Positions 16,733-23,880 of a DNA stretch of 64,000 nucleotides are shown one piece after another. A program made the translations under genes and the position numbers. Source of the stretch: Angelobacter sp036557225 (GTDB lineage Bacteria > Acidobacteriota > Terriglobia > Terriglobales > Acidobacteriaceae); contig DATBHX010000063.1 in assembly GCA_036557225.1 (NCBI GenBank), positions 62,001 through 126,000 on the forward strand. Reading direction: 5' to 3'. Positions within the stretch are counted from its first letter, which is position 1. The number at the start of each line of letters is the position of its first letter. A model generated the notes under the pieces. The model was not told the DNA's origin, did no database searches, and saw only the letters and a list, made by a program, of their open reading frames with translations.

Positions 16733-17278
16733 ATGAGAAGCCAACTTGCGAACAAAACATTTCTGGGGACAGTCATCACCTGCGCGCTGTTGCTGGCCTT
16801 TGTCGCCGCTTGGGCCAAGAGCGATAAAGCCCCGTCGAAGACCGTGACCCTGCAAAATGGGCAGGGGAAGAACGTGGGCACAGCCCTTCTGCAGCAGTCC
16901 GCCGTTGGAGTGGCGATTAAGTTGAATGTCCACGATCTCACGCCGGGAGACCATGGCATTCATATTCATCAAGTCGCGAAATGTGAAGGCCCGGACTTTA
17001 AGTCAGCGGGACCGCACTTCAATCCGGATGGAAAAAAGCATGGCCTGGAAAGTCCTGACGGTCCGCATGCTGGGGACATTCCCAATTTCATTGTGGATGC
17101 CAACGGTAAGTCAAAGGCCACGGTGCTCGCCAAGGGCGTTACGCTTGGCGACGGCGCGAATTCGGTTTTCACGAATGGCGGAACGGCGCTGGTAATCCAC
17201 GCGAAAGCCGACGACAACAAGACCGATCCATCAGGAAATTCGGGCGACCGCATCGCCTGCGGCGTGATTACAAAGTAA
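16733..17278 (+). CDS. sodC: Cu/Zn superoxide dismutase, exported
   Basis: The start at ATG 16733 is supported by AGGAGA seven bases upstream and by a signal peptide (NKTFLGTVITCALLLAFVAAWA). The 181-aa product has every metal ligand of the family in order: HIH, GPHFNP, KKHG, PHAGD and the copper His in VIHAKADD, plus the substrate-guiding Arg in GDRIACGVI and the disulphide cysteines. It should convert superoxide to peroxide in the periplasm. It is divergent from rimO. A TACAAT box near 16706 could be its -10. Confidence 0.93.
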   Translation: MRSQLANKTFLGTVITCALLLAFVAAWAKSDKAPSKTVTLQNGQGKNVGTALLQQSAVGVAIKLNVHDLTPGDHGIHIHQVAKCEGPDFKSAGPHFNPDGKKHGLESPDGPHAGDIPNFIVDANGKSKATVLAKGVTLGDGANSVFTNGGTALVIHAKADDNKTDPSGNSGDRIACGVITK

Positions 17279-17394
17279 GCCAATCGCTGTAGAGAGCGGA
17301 AATCCGGGAACGGAAGAAGTCCTTTGACGTCTCTATGGCTACTGGAGCCGTGGCTCTGCAGGCGTGCAGGCTCGGTCCGCGGAAGGTTCGTACG

Positions 17395-18291
17395 ATGACG
17401 AGAAAGCTTTGGATCGCTGCAGCCACTCTACTCCTGCTTGGTTCCGTTCCATCCGTGCGTGCGCAGTCACCTGATGCGGCCCTGGATGAGATCGCGACTG
17501 CGGACAAAATTGAGACGGTCATCAAGCATCTTCCGGTCAAGGTCGAGGAATACATTCAAAAGCTGCCTAAACAGGAACGCGATGCTCTAGCGGAAAAACT
17601 TCTCGTTGCCAAAGATCCGGAGCGTGTCGGCGGCAAGCTGGTCAAATCCAGTGATGGCAATTCCTGGGAGGTAATTGATAAGGACGGCAAGCTGAAGGTC
17701 AGCATTACGGTGAAGAAGTCTTTCATCTCCGGCGACGATGCGCTGGTACAACTGGAAATCCAGACAGGGGAACCGGCCCCCCATTCTGCCAAGCGGGAAA
17801 AATCCAAAGTGTCACTCCTGGTCGGCATGCACTACGAAAATTACGAGTGGCGCGTGATGGAAGTAGGAGAGTGGCACGGCACGGACCTGGAATCAGAGCT
17901 CCTGCCCAAAGAAGAACCGAAGGAAGAACAGCCCGGCGCCGCTGCGGCAACTTCCACACTGCGGACCTTGAATACTGCGTTGATTACCTATGCCTCAACG
18001 TATCCTGACCAGGGATATCCTTCCGCGCTGCGCGCGCTTTCCGGGCAGGAAAACCAGGAAGGTACTCAGGACCACGCGATGCTCGTGGACCCAAGTTTCC
18101 TTCAGGAGCCTGCCGTCAAGAATGGGTATCAGTTCCGCTACATTCGCATCAGCCAGGAAAGCTATCAACTTACCGCGACCCCCGTGCTGTTCAATGACGG
18201 CGCACAAAGCTTCTTTACCGATGACAGCGCGGTGATCCGCGTTACCCGGGAGAGCCGTCCCGCTACGGCGGATGATCCGCCGATTGAGTAA
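17395..18291 (+). CDS. exported protein with pseudopilin-like C-terminal segment
   Basis: The chosen ATG 17395 gives a signal peptide (MTRKLWIAAATLLLLGSVPSVRAQ) and 298 aa; an upstream ATG at 17335 would bury it. The first half is a charged domain of no recognised family. After a Glu/Pro-rich linker, residues ~185-275 resemble the globular part of acidobacterial type IV pilin-like proteins: TLRTLNTALITYASTYPDQG, then GYPSALRAL, and GYQFRYI near the end, but without the pilin transmembrane helix. Function is unknown. Confidence 0.7.
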   Translation: MTRKLWIAAATLLLLGSVPSVRAQSPDAALDEIATADKIETVIKHLPVKVEEYIQKLPKQERDALAEKLLVAKDPERVGGKLVKSSDGNSWEVIDKDGKLKVSITVKKSFISGDDALVQLEIQTGEPAPHSAKREKSKVSLLVGMHYENYEWRVMEVGEWHGTDLESELLPKEEPKEEQPGAAAATSTLRTLNTALITYASTYPDQGYPSALRALSGQENQEGTQDHAMLVDPSFLQEPAVKNGYQFRYIRISQESYQLTATPVLFNDGAQSFFTDDSAVIRVTRESRPATADDPPIE

Positions 18292-18443
18292 GTGGAAATT
18301 CCGAGCGGAGCGAGGAATCGCTATTGCTGACAAGATGTCTGACTTTGTACCGTTGCTTCCGGAGAACATATTCTCCCGATGCTTCTTGCAGCGATAGGGC
18401 TCCCTCACCCGCAGACTGCGCGGGTTCGGGATTTTAAAAAGGG

Positions 18444-20015
18444 CTATTGGTTGATGACGATCCTGCCATCCGATGTTCGTTCCAGCGGCGGGGCATACAG
18501 CCCCATTAGCTCTCGCCGCCACCACGTGCCGTCTTTGCGTTTGCTCGCGCGATCCGTAAACCAGTATTGCGAGATTACGGCGCGAACAGTCTCCGGTGGC
18601 CGGCCGGGAAATGGATTACTTGCGAACAGCTGCATCACCTCAGGGCTGTTCTGCAGCAGGCGCGCCTCCACGTTGAGCACCCACTGGTTGTTGCGCCAGC
18701 CTTCCAGAGACGCAAACCACAGATTCCATTCAAAGCGCGGCTGGTACGGCGCATAGATTCCCGGCGCCTTGGTTAGATCCTGCGGTTTGTAGCGGAATGG
18801 ATAGGTAGTCCAATGCTCGCCGTCGTTGGAGCCCTGGAATTCAATCTCGTAGCGTTCATGAGTCATGTTGGCGAACAAGCCGTATTGGTTGGCGATCCGA
18901 AACGGTTCCAGCGCCTGCGCCGGAGCCATGAGCAGTCCAGGCAGATGCGTAATCTCGGCAATGAGAAGGACGGTAGTGGCGTAAAACACCCATCCCAGAT
19001 AGATTGCGGCCACGAGGCGCCAAAAAAGTTGTAGCCTGTGCGGAGGAGCGGGAGCAACTTCCGTATCTACCGGCAGGCTCCGGCTTCCCCAACTCTTCCA
19101 GCGTTCCGGCAGAACGCTGCGAACAAAGCCGTCATCGAGCAGCAGAAAGCCGAGCACCAGCACCAGGTAGTTCAGGAAAGTATAGTTCGCGGTGAGGATA
19201 ATGCCGATCTGAAACGGCGTAACGATGCAAAAGCAGATGATGCGAAATCGGCGCGGCAGAAAAAGCATCCACACCAGCGCCAGCTCCGCGAATAGCGTCA
19301 TGAAGGCTGTAGCGGCGTGAAACCAGTGCGGGAAGTGCTGCACGTACCAGCCGACCCAGGTGGGTAGTGGGCCGTTTTGATAGTAGTCGTCCATGGCGGT
19401 CAGGTGACGCCAGGAGTAGTCGTGGCTGGTCAGCTTCACGATGCCCGATTCAAAGTAGATGCGGAACCACTCCCAGCGCAAAAGAAAGAGCGCGAAGCGC
19501 GAGGGAGCGTGCGTCTCGGCCAGGCGCGGCCGCAGCCCCGGCGGCGCGAAGAAGAGCGAGATGAACCCCGCTTCCAGCAGCATGCCGTCCGATTGGTAGC
19601 TGGAAAATTCCTGTGCCGCGGAAACGAATGAAAGAAAGCAGACCAGGCAGATCGCCAGTGCCGCACGCGGCCATAGATTGAAGATCACTGCCACTGAGGC
19701 GATGATCCCAAGCCAGCAGACGAACATGAGCGCGTGATCGCTGGAGCCAAACCAGAACAGAGACGGCACCCAGCGGAAGCGCGCGATACCGGGAAACTCG
19801 CTGGCTACAGCGACAAGATAGTCGCCGGCAGGAAGAATGCCCCGCGGACCGATCAGGCCTTTAATCTGGAAGATGAGCGAGTAGAACGCCGAAAAATAGA
19901 TGAGCCCGAGGCATCGAAGGAAAATCCAGCGCGGCAGGAGATGGCTGCGCGGCGTTTCTGCCGGGGCTTCCGGCCCCAGCAGCCAGTCAGCAATTTTTTT
20001 GAGACGATCGAGCAT
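18444..20015 (-). CDS. lipase maturation factor-like membrane protein
   Basis: A 523-aa polytopic protein with about seven to eight transmembrane helices in the first 330 residues. The conserved LMF1-type pattern is visible: LRCLGLIYFSAFYSLIFQ, GPRGILPAG, WEWFRIYFESGIVKLTS followed by the W-x-x-LTAMDDYYQNGPLPTWVGWY region, and a C-terminal soluble part with RPPETVRAVISQYWFT. Eukaryotic LMF1 helps lipases fold in the ER. The bacterial role is unknown and no lipase is adjacent. It faces the preceding exported-protein gene tail to tail. Confidence 0.85.
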   Translation of the reverse strand: MLDRLKKIADWLLGPEAPAETPRSHLLPRWIFLRCLGLIYFSAFYSLIFQIKGLIGPRGILPAGDYLVAVASEFPGIARFRWVPSLFWFGSSDHALMFVCWLGIIASVAVIFNLWPRAALAICLVCFLSFVSAAQEFSSYQSDGMLLEAGFISLFFAPPGLRPRLAETHAPSRFALFLLRWEWFRIYFESGIVKLTSHDYSWRHLTAMDDYYQNGPLPTWVGWYVQHFPHWFHAATAFMTLFAELALVWMLFLPRRFRIICFCIVTPFQIGIILTANYTFLNYLVLVLGFLLLDDGFVRSVLPERWKSWGSRSLPVDTEVAPAPPHRLQLFWRLVAAIYLGWVFYATTVLLIAEITHLPGLLMAPAQALEPFRIANQYGLFANMTHERYEIEFQGSNDGEHWTTYPFRYKPQDLTKAPGIYAPYQPRFEWNLWFASLEGWRNNQWVLNVEARLLQNSPEVMQLFASNPFPGRPPETVRAVISQYWFTDRASKRKDGTWWRRELMGLYAPPLERTSDGRIVINQ

Positions 20016-20077
20016 GTCGCTTCGCGCGGATTATATCCCGTTAGGATGCACGCTACTGGCCCGGAAAGGTTGGGGCT

Positions 20078-20141
20078 GGGCGAATTCAGCTGGAGTAATG
20101 GGCGAATTGGGCTGGAGTGTGGGCGCGTTCGGCTGCAGTAC
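20078..20141 (+). repeat. three tandem 21-22-bp repeats (island left edge)
   Basis: Units at 20078, 20100 and 20121: GGGCGAATTCAGCTGGAGT, GGGCGAATTGGGCTGGAGT and GGGCGCGTTCGGCTGCAGT. Copies in the opposite orientation occur at 27030 and 27110, and a 23-bp exact copy of the third unit's region occurs at 22276. They lie upstream of the lipase-maturation-factor-like gene. Confidence 0.8.
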
Positions 20142-20185
20142 CTAATTTCAGGCTGGACACCGCTTAGGTCTTGGTGACACGGCAG

Positions 20186-20854
20186 TCAGAAATCAGGGTA
20201 ATCGCCAAGCAGCATCTTGAAATCCCGAAGCCCGAGCTCCCTGAGTTCCTGCATTTCATGTAGGCTGTACACTCGCGAGCGAGCCTTTAGAAACAACCTG
20301 ACTTCCTGCCTGGGCCAATACAGTTCCGAGATGATGTTGGAAAAACGTCGGCCTTGATTGAGCGCTAGCCGGATTCTTTGCTGCTCGTGACGGCGAGCAG
20401 CATCCTTATCAGCAAGGCGAGGCGATAGCTCCAATGCTAAGTCAATATCGTTCACCTCCCGAACGTCGGTGAGCATGCTTCCAAAGAGAGCAACTCGCCG
20501 GATGATGAAAGCGTATTCGTCATTCTTATTGACTTCTGCCACACGCTGCATGAATTCCTCTAGCCGTTTTTCTGCCGTAAGTCTTTTGATCGGCTGGGCT
20601 GCGGAGGCTCCAGCCAGAGTATTTCCTTTGCTGGTGGTCCGATACCACGTCTGACCATCCCACTCGCGATCCACCTCGATATAGCCACATCTTATGAAAT
20701 AATCCCATGTCTCCTGAACCTGGGCTTCAGAAAGCGCGGGAAACTGTTCATTCAATATGCCACGGGTAAATTGCGAGTTTCGTTCCCGCTGGAAGAATCG
20801 TCTCGCGTCCAGTGCCGGCAGACAACCGAATAGCTGACCCTTTTGAATTCGCAT
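20186..20854 (-). CDS. winged-helix/nucleotidyltransferase-domain protein
   Basis: A 222-aa protein. Residues ~1-85 look like a winged-helix DNA-binding region (WDYFIRCGYIEVD, then WYRTTSKGNTLAGA). The rest carries a minimal nucleotidyltransferase signature, ALFGSMLTDVREVNDIDLAL, that is G-S followed nine residues later by D-x-D, the metal-binding pair. Proteins of this fold include MNT-type antitoxins and aminoglycoside nucleotidyltransferases; which applies here cannot be told. It is the last gene of a minus-strand accessory run, 101 bp after the HicA-like gene. Confidence 0.65.
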   Translation of the reverse strand: MRIQKGQLFGCLPALDARRFFQRERNSQFTRGILNEQFPALSEAQVQETWDYFIRCGYIEVDREWDGQTWYRTTSKGNTLAGASAAQPIKRLTAEKRLEEFMQRVAEVNKNDEYAFIIRRVALFGSMLTDVREVNDIDLALELSPRLADKDAARRHEQQRIRLALNQGRRFSNIISELYWPRQEVRLFLKARSRVYSLHEMQELRELGLRDFKMLLGDYPDF

Positions 20855-20955
20855 CGCTTAGCAAAATGAAAATTTAATTGAAGTGCGGCAACCCACTCCG
20901 TGCCGACGCTTTGTGGGAGTATTTCTGGAATTCTCCACCTTCAGCCGAGGCGAAC

Positions 20956-21252
20956 CTAAGCTGATTGTGGCGATTTCGTAGCACCTGGAATGACAATCAG
21001 TTTCTTCTCAATGAGAATGCGGACGTAGTCCTCTTTTGAAACCGAACAGCTAATCAGGCCAGCTAGTTGCCTTTCATTGATTTTCAGCTGTTGCCGTATA
21101 AGATTGGCAGGTAGATCGAAACCGGAACCGTGAGATCGCTTTGTGCGGGTAATGACCTGCCCTTCGTATTCGAACCAGGCATGCCTATCCCGTCCGTTAC
21201 GGACTTTTAATTCCAGCTTGTTAACTATTTTTTCGAACTCGTGCACTTTCAT
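20956..21252 (-). CDS. HicA-like mRNA-interferase-type toxin (putative)
   Basis: A 98-aa basic protein whose first half has the HicA-like layout: FEKIVNKLELKVRNGRDRHAWFEYEG, with the conserved His, then ITRTKRSHGSG. The second half (INERQLAGLISCSVSKEDYVRILIEKKLI) is an extra helical part not found in minimal HicA. Its start overlaps the end of the upstream gene by four bases (ATGA), the usual coupling of an antitoxin-toxin pair. Toxin function is inferred from this layout only. Confidence 0.55.
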   Translation of the reverse strand: MKVHEFEKIVNKLELKVRNGRDRHAWFEYEGQVITRTKRSHGSGFDLPANLIRQQLKINERQLAGLISCSVSKEDYVRILIEKKLIVIPGATKSPQSA

Positions 21253-21680
21253 TCCTTGCCGCGACGCTCCACGTAGTCGCTCAGCTTTGCCCGCAATGAG
21301 CGAAGATCAGATCCCAAACGGTCCTTTTCCTCATCAAGCCGAAAGAACAGTTCCGCCAGTCCCTTAGCCAAATCATCCAATGCATCGCCCATGGTTTCGC
21401 CGCATCCGAATTCCTGGAAATCGTGAGCAATCGCCAGAACTTGATCATCCTTCCGCCGTACCTCCACAGGGATAGCTCGCTTTATCCGAAGCTCAGGAGT
21501 GTGAATCACACCGAGTCGGACGCGCTTCGATCGAGTGCTCAGTTTCTTCGTAGGAACACTCGCCGATATGGTGGGAACGTATCCTTCCCGGATGACGACA
21601 ACTTTTTTTGAAGGGACCGGTCGATTTTGTCCAACTGGTGTCAGTCTAACGGATTCCGGCAAGAGTGTAGCAGTAGCCAT
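21249..21680 (-). CDS. HicB-like putative antitoxin
   Basis: A 143-aa protein. Residues ~1-65 are Val/Arg/Lys-rich without a recognised domain. Residues ~70-125 resemble the partial RNase-H fold of HicB antitoxins (VRRKDDQVLAIAHDFQEFGCGETMGDALDDLAKGLAELF is the core, with acidic and glycine positions as expected), followed by a charged helix. The gene precedes and overlaps the HicA-like gene, and begins eight bases after the DUF6941-like gene ends, so all three are probably co-transcribed. Confidence 0.5.
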   Translation of the reverse strand: MATATLLPESVRLTPVGQNRPVPSKKVVVIREGYVPTISASVPTKKLSTRSKRVRLGVIHTPELRIKRAIPVEVRRKDDQVLAIAHDFQEFGCGETMGDALDDLAKGLAELFFRLDEEKDRLGSDLRSLRAKLSDYVERRGKE

Positions 21681-21688
21681 GGGCCTTT

Positions 21689-22102
21689 TTACCTCAAATC
21701 TGGTCTCGGTCCTTTTTGGACCGTCAATGTGGACCTACCAATATAGATGCCATTTGCGTGAAGCTGAAATTCATACTTGCCGAATTTTACGAATGGCACC
21801 ATCTGCAATTGCAGCGTCAAATCAACAAATCCTAAGCGGTGCGGCGCAGTAATCGGAGCCGTTTGTGCTGTTCCGACGATCTTATCTTCATCCAGGTGAA
21901 CGATCTCAGCCTTGAAGACATACGATCCTTCCGCATCCGAGAGCCTCGCGTAAACCCACATAGACGGCAGCATGAACGGAACCTCCGGCGGGTGCATGCT
22001 GTCAAACAATCCGACCAAAGTTTTTTTGCCGCTGCCAGCCTCAATGATGATCTGATCGCAAAGCAGCATCGCCAGTAAGGTGGGTATTGGGGCGTCGCTC
22101 AT
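21689..22102 (-). CDS. DUF6941-like beta-sandwich protein 1
   Basis: A 137-aa protein predicted to be nearly all beta. The pattern LLCDQIIIEAGSGKKTLVGL at the start, then alternating hydrophobic strands, and a closing FGKYEFQLHANGIYIGRSTL, is that of small DUF6941-type domains, which look like C2 or immunoglobulin sandwiches and have no known function. No signal peptide. A second, diverged member of the same type lies upstream at 22321. Confidence 0.6.
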   Translation of the reverse strand: MSDAPIPTLLAMLLCDQIIIEAGSGKKTLVGLFDSMHPPEVPFMLPSMWVYARLSDAEGSYVFKAEIVHLDEDKIVGTAQTAPITAPHRLGFVDLTLQLQMVPFVKFGKYEFQLHANGIYIGRSTLTVQKGPRPDLR

Positions 22103-22275
22103 TAGTCTTTCTATCGGAAACGGGATTGTACTCCAAATTACGTTGGTACCGTCGCTTCTTTTAGAAAGTTTAATGGGGGCGGCCCGCTTTGGGAACCCTA
22201 CGCCAGTTGTTCGCGCGGGCCCTCATCCGACACGCCGTACCAAGCCGGCAACGAAGGCATGTGCCTTCTGGGCGG

Positions 22276-22298
22276 CTGTGGGCGCGTTCGGCTGCAGT
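22276..22298 (+). repeat. 23-bp exact copy of the island-edge repeat
   Basis: The 23 bases beginning TGTGGGCGCGTTCGG and ending GCAGTA match 20118-20140 exactly and in the same orientation. It lies in the 218-bp gap between the two DUF6941-like genes. The rest of that gap shows no gene. Confidence 0.85.
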
Positions 22299-22320
22299 AT
22301 GGATGTGTTGGATCAGGGTG

Positions 22321-22785
22321 TTATTTTAAGGTGAAATCTTCCTGGAAACTGAAAGCGGCTTTGAACCGGTCCGCGTCAGCCAAAATCGCGAATGAAGCCG
22401 AATACGTATCCTTGTTGTCAATGCTTAAATTGAAGACGTGTTTTCCGGGGTTTGGCACATGCAGTGCCTGGAAGGACACCACAACCATTCCATTGGAATC
22501 GGGTTCCCCAGCAGGCAGAATCAACTCGCTAATTGGCGCAACTGCCGTTTCCTTTGAATCAGGTCCCACAATCGTCGCTCTGCCCGAGTGGAGCTTCCCG
22601 TCGCCCGCACCACAGACCATGAGAAATGTCAGAGGTATATTGAGTGGCAGCCTTTGCACAAGGATGCTTACGTTCGGAGCCACGCCAAAAAAACCAAGTA
22701 TGCTCGCCTTCCCGCCTGGCTCCGGCCGAACACTCTCGCATATCAGACAATGCTTTACTTGAAGAAAATGCGCCGCCATTGGCAT
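22321..22785 (-). CDS. DUF6941-like beta-sandwich protein 2
   Basis: A 154-aa protein of the same design as that at 21689: HCLICESVRPEPGGKASILGFFG near the N-terminus, a run of hydrophobic strands, and a terminal PGKHVFNLSIDNKDTYSASF strand region. Sequence identity between the two is low by eye, so they are old paralogues or independent members. It is followed on its own strand by the island repeat and preceded by two small membrane-protein genes with gaps under 20 bp. Confidence 0.55.
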   Translation of the reverse strand: MPMAAHFLQVKHCLICESVRPEPGGKASILGFFGVAPNVSILVQRLPLNIPLTFLMVCGAGDGKLHSGRATIVGPDSKETAVAPISELILPAGEPDSNGMVVVSFQALHVPNPGKHVFNLSIDNKDTYSASFAILADADRFKAAFSFQEDFTLK

Positions 22786-22789
22786 CTTA

Positions 22790-23113
22790 TTAGGTAGCTT
22801 TTATTAGGTAGCCGTTCGTAGTAGTACTCAAGCGAGACGGAGGTGCACTGCTGATCACGGAAATCGTCGCAACGCCTACCGCCAAGAACGCCGCGAATCT
22901 GAAGCCGGACGCACCGCCCGAGTAACCAGCGGTGCTAAGGGCAGCCTCATTGGCTGAAAGGACGGGGCTCCCCATTGACCTGCTCGATCCCCGCAATCCG
23001 GCGCGCAGACGGTATAGGAATGGCTCCAACCCAAAAAGAAGCGCCCAATAGATTGCACCGAGAACGGCAGCTACAAGAAATCCGAAAATCAGAACCATGA
23101 TGAATGACAACAC
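22790..23113 (-). CDS. small membrane protein, unknown
   Basis: A 107-aa protein with an N-terminal hydrophobic segment (MLSFIMVLIFGFLVAAVLGA plus the adjoining YWALLFGLEPFLY), a Gly/Ser-rich middle with several Arg, and a second helix (FRFAAFLAVGVATISVIS) before a polar tail. No family is recognised. It lies 4 bp upstream of the DUF6941-like gene and 15 bp downstream of another membrane-protein gene, suggesting one transcript. Confidence 0.5.
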   Translation of the reverse strand: MLSFIMVLIFGFLVAAVLGAIYWALLFGLEPFLYRLRAGLRGSSRSMGSPVLSANEAALSTAGYSGGASGFRFAAFLAVGVATISVISSAPPSRLSTTTNGYLIKAT

Positions 23114-23128
23114 AGGGTTACTCTCTTT

Positions 23129-23524
23129 CTATTTTGCGATCGACTGTAAGGGCTGCGAATAGCTATAAATCAAGATTGCCCCGACTATAGTTATTGATGC
23201 GAGTCCGGACAACATCGTCGCAAAAGCGCTCTTACCCGTAGCATTTTTCCCGAACCTAAAACATATGCCACGAAGCATGAATATCACGACGGTTACGATG
23301 ACACCCGCCAACTGTGGCGGCAGAGTAAACGCAGATGCAACTCTTGGATCAATGAAGATTGCCCCAACCGAACCGAGCCCCAAAAGGCACAGATCCGGTC
23401 CAGCCGTCCTCATTACGTCAAGCATACCAGCATCGACTCGATACATGTAGTCGGCAACGAGGACCAAAAATGGAATGCCAATCGTAACAACGATGACTGT
23501 AAGCATTTTCCTTTGGGTCGCCAA
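23129..23524 (-). CDS. small polytopic membrane protein, unknown
   Basis: A 131-aa protein with about four hydrophobic segments: MLTVIVVTIGIPFLVLVADY, a central DLCLLGLGSVGAIFI, QLAGVIVTVVIFMLRGICF, and ASITIVGAILIYSYS. Charged residues are few and sit in the loops. No family is recognised. It is the first gene of the minus-strand accessory run that reads through to the nucleotidyltransferase-domain gene at 20186. Confidence 0.5.
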   Translation of the reverse strand: MATQRKMLTVIVVTIGIPFLVLVADYMYRVDAGMLDVMRTAGPDLCLLGLGSVGAIFIDPRVASAFTLPPQLAGVIVTVVIFMLRGICFRFGKNATGKSAFATMLSGLASITIVGAILIYSYSQPLQSIAK

Positions 23525-23649
23525 GGGGTGGGCCTAGCGAAGCATTCTACAGTTAAATTCGCCTTTGGTGGTAAAAACCTTTCGTTCGCTATGGATTCGC
23601 CTCACCTGCATAGAACTTACACTTCCTATGCCACTGAACACACAAAAGT

Positions 23650-23672
23650 GGGCCGGTTTTTCTTCCCGGCCC
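23650..23672 (-). terminator. terminator-like hairpin behind a gene fragment
   Basis: GGGCCGG and CCGGCCC pair across a 9-nt loop, followed on the minus strand by ACTTTTG. It stands about 17 bp beyond the stop codon of the truncated minus-strand gene at 23689 and probably belonged to it. Confidence 0.5.
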
Positions 23673-23688
23673 TTTCACACACTCCACC

Positions 23689-23880
23689 TCAGAAGCTGGG
23701 CGTTGAGTACTCCAGGTTGACGCGGATCGCGCGGTAGGCGTCGCCTGCGTTATACCAGAACCGCGCGACGACCTGGTCACCTGCAACGACACTGGTATGA
23801 TGCGCCGCCTGGTTTTTGTCGTCGCAGTGTACTTTGGCATTGTTGGAGATGCCGAGCGTACACGAGATCGGTGTAATGGT
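23689..23880 (-). pseudogene. 3' fragment of an unknown protein gene
   Basis: Reading the minus strand, a coherent C-terminus of about 60 residues ends at TGA 23691: it includes TPISCTLGISNNAKVHCDDK, then VVAGDQVVARFWYNAGDAYR, and ends NLEYSTPSF. Upstream the frame runs into the plus-strand tape-measure gene and soon meets a stop, and no start codon fits. I read it as the tail of a gene whose 5' part was lost at a junction near 23870-23885. No family recognised. Confidence 0.5.

Noticed and set aside
23589..23840. 83-codon minus-strand frame over the same place as the 3' gene fragment
   Set aside because: It is in a different frame from the coherent C-terminus and passes through the terminator-like hairpin.
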